Shown here: one piece after another, positions 18,726 to 21,846 of the stretch
Layout: the number at the start of each line of letters is the position of its first letter
Numbering within the stretch: the first letter of the stretch is position 1
From: Setaria digitata
Lineage: Eukaryota; Nematoda; Chromadorea; Rhabditida; Setariidae
Assembly (NCBI GenBank): GCA_003640385.1
Contig: RCAB01000753.1
Span: 1 to 21,846 of the forward strand
DNA: 21,846 nt
Reading direction: 5' to 3'
Translations under genes and position numbers: made by a program
The notes under the pieces: model-generated
The model's database searches: none
What the model saw: only the letters and a program-made list of their open reading frames with translations
What the model was told of the DNA's origin: nothing

Positions 18726-21039
18726 CTTTTCTTTTCATTTTTTCTGTTTTTTTTAAATGATTTTTTCTATCAAGAAAAAGAAATGAAATTATCATTCCAA
18801 ATATAATGTTACATTGTTACATTAATCTTTTAATATTAATTGAATTGTTAATTCATTTTAGATTTCAATTTATTCTTAATATTATTATTATTGTTTATGG
18901 TTTATTTTCTTATTTTCTTTTTTTTTTAAAAGAAATACCGATTGATTGGCTGCATAGTGATGATAAAAAAATCAGCGGTGAAAAATTATCTTAATTAATT
19001 AATTAAAACAACAGAAAAACCTTATATATGTAAAATATCTGAATAGCTGAAAATTTCACACCATATAATGAATGATCGCAATATTTTCCATAGGAAGTGA
19101 AAAATAATATATTTTGTTAATAATATTCCTGCCTCTTCCTTTCAGGGAAATTAATTAGCTAATTTTCTCGGCTATACTTTTTCTTCCTTTTTTTCAAATT
19201 TAAATTTTTTAAAATTTGTCCGTTTTTAAATTTTATTCTTAAAAAAACTTTTCCCTAAAATGTTACTAAAATTTGTTAACTTCGACCATTATTAATCATC
19301 TTAAAATTTTTACTCTTAATTTATTCACATCTCGTTAAATTTTTACCACTTTTCTGCCTCCACTTTCTTTTTCAAACAAACCCATATTTGGGTTTGTTAT
19401 ATTTGAACTTCTCAAATTCTATCATTTAAGAAATGATTAAATTTCAATTTCTTAAAAGATTTTATAACTTATAAAAAGTGAAAAATGAAATGATCATTAT
19501 ATCATCATAGTATCAGATAATAATATTTATCATCATATTTTATTAAAATGGCCAAGTTTTTTTTTTTCAACTATATATTTTTCCTTTTTTTCTAAACTTT
19601 ATTGAATTCAAAAAAAAAATAAATTAAATCCTCCTTTTTACTCTAATCTTTCTTTATAATTTTTCTTCTTTTTTTTCTCTTCTTTCTCTCTCTTTTTGTC
19701 TTTCGAAATTTAAACTATTACATCAATTTTCAATATAATTACTACTATTTTCATATGAATTGAAATATATTCATTTTATTTCTATTTTAGAATTTGGAAA
19801 ATGCAACAGATAATAATATCACATGGGATTATGATATTCCAGTAGATGAGGAACAATCATCATCAGTTAATCGAATAAGCAAAACACCTTCGTCCTCCTA
19901 TACACCAACAAGAAATTTACCAAGCGCTGAGATAACAATGGTACTATTACTACTACTACTAACTACCCGTTCTTTCCATGTGTAATAATAATCATTTAAT
20001 TGAATAACAAAAAAAAATGAGAGAAAAATCGCTTATTTGAATTATTAAAATTAAATATAAGAACGACTTAATTCATTCATAATTTAATAACTCTTTAATT
20101 GTTATTTAACTGCAATCATTGTTTGATTGAACGAATGATTTGGATGACTATAATTTAAGAGCAATAATTTAAAATTGCAGCAATTGTTTACTTTGAATTA
20201 ACTGAATAACAGCAGTAATTTTCCATAAAAAAGTCGATTAAATAGTTTTGTAATACTATAAAGGCGAGAAACAAAAGGTGCGACTTAGACTCTGATTTAA
20301 ATAATTTTAAATGAAAAATAATGGTTTTAATTCCTTTTCATCCCTCTCCACCTTTTTTTTTGCAGATTAAAAGAGTAAAGTATAAAAAAAAAAATACCAA
20401 TTAACAAAATTAATTAAGCTTTTTAACCATCCTTATGTACTACTACATTCATTTTCAGTCTACCGTATAATTTGAGTTGATTTTCTCGGCGATAACATGA
20501 ATAGCTACAGCTGTTACAGTGATGATGAAGTTCTACATAATTTAAAAGTTTAATCATACTTAATCGACTAGGTAGATAGATCTGATGTTATGTTGCTTGA
20601 ACATCTTGAAATTGACAATAATATGTTATTTAATTAGGCCCAAAATTTTTCCATTACTGCTTGTTTTTTTTTTTAATCTTTCAAGTATGTAAATTCTTGA
20701 AAAAATAACAAATAACATTTACAGTGTGTAACAGTCATACAATCCGAAGAGAACGTAGTTGGCTCTGAAAAGACTACACTATCAGAGGAAATATGCTATA
20801 ATTGTAAATGTTCAATTGAGCAGCAAATATTCAAACTTGTTAAGCAACAAAAATTGGAACCCAAATATATTGTTATTGTTGCTGCAAAACTATGGCAAAT
20901 TGTTGCTGCCGCGCAGTGCCAGGATATTGAGGGCAAATATTTCGCATTTGTTATTGATAAAAGCAAAGAATTTATAACTGTTCTCGATATTTACATCACT
21001 CTTTGGTGCTATATTACCGATCACAGGATTGCCCACTAG
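12271..21039 (+). CDS. Divergent FRAY/OSR1-SPAK (GCK-3-like) STE20 kinase, long form
   Basis: OSR1/SPAK/FRAY kinases are activated by WNK kinases and regulate cation-chloride cotransporters through a C-terminal domain that binds RFxV motifs. Model: join(12271-12390, 13086-13175, 13397-13528, 14094-14222, 14866-14946, 15488-15664, 16191-16301, 18522-18704, 19791-19940, 20725-21039), 495 aa; OSR1 and SPAK have about 530-550. Seen: EYELEEIIGSGSTAIV (24-38), AIKRVDLEK with Lys53, alpha-C Glu68, RNIVSYYTSF, HGDVKTANIL (153-162), DFG (173-175), GTACYLAPE (192-200), DIWSLGI (218-224), NEPPNLET, and KQRWSAKKLINHPF closing the kinase domain at about 297. A linker contains WDYDIPVDEE, similar to the WEWSDDE stretch after the OSR1 kinase domain. 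Residues about 422-453 (SIEQQIFKLVKQQ, then IVIVAAKLWQIV) resemble the conserved C-terminal domain (VSQELxSAGL...VVIVAANLQKIV). Odd points: HRD is HGD, the WNK-target Thr position is Lys189, and intron 8 starts with GC. An in-frame TAG at 12244 bounds the start. Confidence 0.88.
13494..13719 (+). repeat. 113-bp tandem duplication spanning the exon 3 end and donor
   Basis: Copy 1 (13494-13606) starts in kinase exon 3 at GAAGTTTACGTCAAATTTTG and crosses the donor at 13529. Copy 2 (13607-13719) lies wholly in intron 3 and starts GAAGTTTGCGTCAAATTTTC. The exon-derived 35 bases differ at only three sites, while the intron part has drifted more (shared ATATTAT...TGATT words keep the 113-bp offset). 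In copy 2 the donor is GTTTTT instead of GTAATA. It is a partial exon duplication that would shift the frame if included. Confidence 0.85.
15374..15479 (+). repeat. 53-bp tandem duplication before kinase exon 6
   Basis: TTAAATATTGAACTTTC occurs at 15381 and again at 15434, with similar flanking T/C-rich sequence (AAATGAAA(C/T)TTCTTCC), giving two adjacent copies of about 53 bp. The second copy ends just before the T-rich tract and the acceptor of exon 6 (15487). Confidence 0.85.
16790..17110 (+). repeat. Diverged tandem duplication, period about 163 bp, in kinase intron 7
   Basis: Two copies, about 16790-16950 and 16953-17110, share AGTGCTGT(G/A)AAT(T/C)AAT at 16867 and 17030, GGTATTTTTG at 16911 and 17075, and related AACGA(A/T)(A/G)ATGTTAATT-like segments. 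The divergence suggests an old event, or two copies of an unrecognised interspersed element. Confidence 0.7.
17898..18012 (+). repeat. Tandem repeat, period 61 bp, with an N at the junction
   Basis: A 54-base segment beginning ATAGTATTCAACAACAAG-like at 17898 recurs from 17959 with essentially identical sequence, offset by 61 bases. The unresolved base N at 17952 lies in the spacer between copies, suggesting that assembly or heterozygosity affected this place. Confidence 0.9.
18155..18490. repeat. AAT-rich microsatellite tract
   Basis: The core at about 18216-18275 is nearly pure AAT, interrupted by an N at 18264. It is followed by AATAAATAAT/AAATGAATAA variants to about 18490, close to the exon 8 acceptor at 18521. 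The length is likely variable between individuals or uncertain in the assembly. Confidence 0.92.
18705..19790 (+). other. GC-AG intron 8 of the kinase
   Basis: The exon 8 reading frame joins exon 9 only if the intron begins GCAAGT at 18705 and ends TATTTTAG at 19790. GC donors followed by AAGT are a known minority class. The later GT dinucleotides of exon 8 that follow the Leu-Pro-Gly codons (about 18650-18710) are in phase 1 and would lead to TAA a few codons into exon 9. The intron is otherwise AT- and T-rich, with no gene seen. Confidence 0.65.
20366..20374 (+). other. Candidate 9-nt micro-exon in kinase intron 9
   Basis: ATTAAAAGA lies between an excellent acceptor (T-run then GCAG, ending 20365) and a good donor (GTAAAGTA from 20375). 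It would add Ile-Lys-Arg in frame between exons 9 and 10. No homology supports it. Confidence 0.2.
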
Positions 21040-21846
21040 GGAACCAACTGTAACTACAAATGCAAACAAACTCCTTTAGTAATACAAATAGGACGTATTT
21101 TTATTTATGCGAAATCACTGACAACCATTTCATATTTAGATATCTATAGGTGTTCAATTAACGGTTTCATTTTTTTAGATTTGTGGAAAAAAAAACCTCG
21201 TCACTATTAACTATGTTTATCAATCACACTCTTCATTTTGAGTCGTTAGAACATGGACGTTTAGTTTGATTGAACAAATTGGCGGAAAATTTAAAGATGA
21301 CATCCTCATTTATTGGAAAAAAGAAATAATCAGCTTTATTAACTAAATCTATATGACTAGCCATCGATATACATAGCAAATTACCATTGCACATCACAAA
21401 ATATCAAGTCATAACTCAGGTAGTTACTGTCATTTCTATTCTATAATTATCGTGCTTCATTTGTCAAGTCTTACATTGTTGCCTGACTGCTTTTGGTTCA
21501 CTCTTTTTTTTTTAAATCAATTTGCACCTTGAATAAAAGCAATACTTTCAGTTCAACTAGTCACGAATAAATTTTTAGTCATAAACGACCATGCCTCAGG
21601 AAAAAAAAATTAACGAACACCACAAATACATGAAAAACCGGCAAATATCGCAACACAATTACTCCCAACCCCCTTAAAAAACACCGAGACTTGACCATGA
21701 ACTTAAAGCAAATCTATACATAAAATACCTGACGCAAGGCGCTTGATCTCGAATATATTACAAATTAATCGAAAAAGGCGCGTGCTGATGCGACTGATTC
21801 CGAATTTGGTGACAGATTGATGAAAAAGCTTACGGATTCTGAATAT
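21040..21846. other. Downstream region and less AT-rich right edge
   Basis: This is the kinase 3' flank. AATAAA hexamers at 21532-21537 and about 21566 are possible polyadenylation signals but lie about 500 bases past the stop. From about 21590 the sequence becomes C-richer and less AT-rich, with one + frame at the very edge (from about 21768) open to the end and an opposite-strand frame also open; I do not recognise either product, and the window ends here. Confidence 0.55.

Noticed and set aside
1..21846. CRISPR arrays, bacterial operons, phage or intact transposase genes
   Set aside because: None seen; the spliced gene structure and composition are those of a nematode nuclear genome, and the repeats found are tandem or simple ones.

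Overview
The window looks like nuclear DNA of a nematode, most likely a filarial (spirurid) worm. It is very AT-rich, dense in poly-T/poly-A runs, TTAATTAA strings and AAT microsatellites, and all recognisable genes are on the + strand and cut into small exons by introns of roughly 60 bp to 2.2 kb with GTAAGT-like donors and TTTCAG/TTTAG-like acceptors. The species cannot be named from the sequence, and two N characters (17952, 18264) mark unresolved bases.

Layout. (1) Positions 1-1521 hold an AAT microsatellite and AT-rich sequence without a confident gene. (2) About 1522-5143 carries the remains of a nucleotide-sugar transporter of the SLC35A family. Its exons are recognisable from the family's signature segments, but it has an in-frame TAG in the best conserved exon, a reading-frame break in the last exon and missing middle pieces, so it reads as a pseudogene or a badly assembled gene. 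(3) 5144-7288 is intergenic, with a CACGTGT/GTCAGTGTCT minisatellite and a (TA)18 run. (4) 7289-11031 is a complete 11-exon COQ6 gene (ubiquinone-ring flavin monooxygenase, 459 aa) whose exon phases all join. (5) 11032-12270 is intergenic. (6) 12271-21039 is a 10-exon STE20-type kinase of the FRAY/OSR1-SPAK/GCK-3 group (495 aa in the long model), with large repeat-filled introns. (7) 21040-21846 is downstream sequence ending in a less AT-rich patch at the window edge.

Most notable points. The kinase is a divergent FRAY member: HRD has become HGD, and the activation-loop threonine that WNK kinases phosphorylate is a lysine, while the catalytic Lys, Glu, Asp, Asn and DFG remain. Its regulatory tail is joined only through a non-canonical GC-AG intron; reading through that donor ends the protein five codons later, which would separate a tail-less isoform from one with a PASK/FRAY-type C-terminal domain. 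Intron 3 of the same gene contains a tandem copy of the end of exon 3. The transporter relic and the kinase are the parts most worth checking.

No functional link between the three genes is evident. Spacing above 1.2 kb gives no clear sign of an operon, although acceptor-like sequences just upstream of both start codons would suit spliced-leader trans-splicing.
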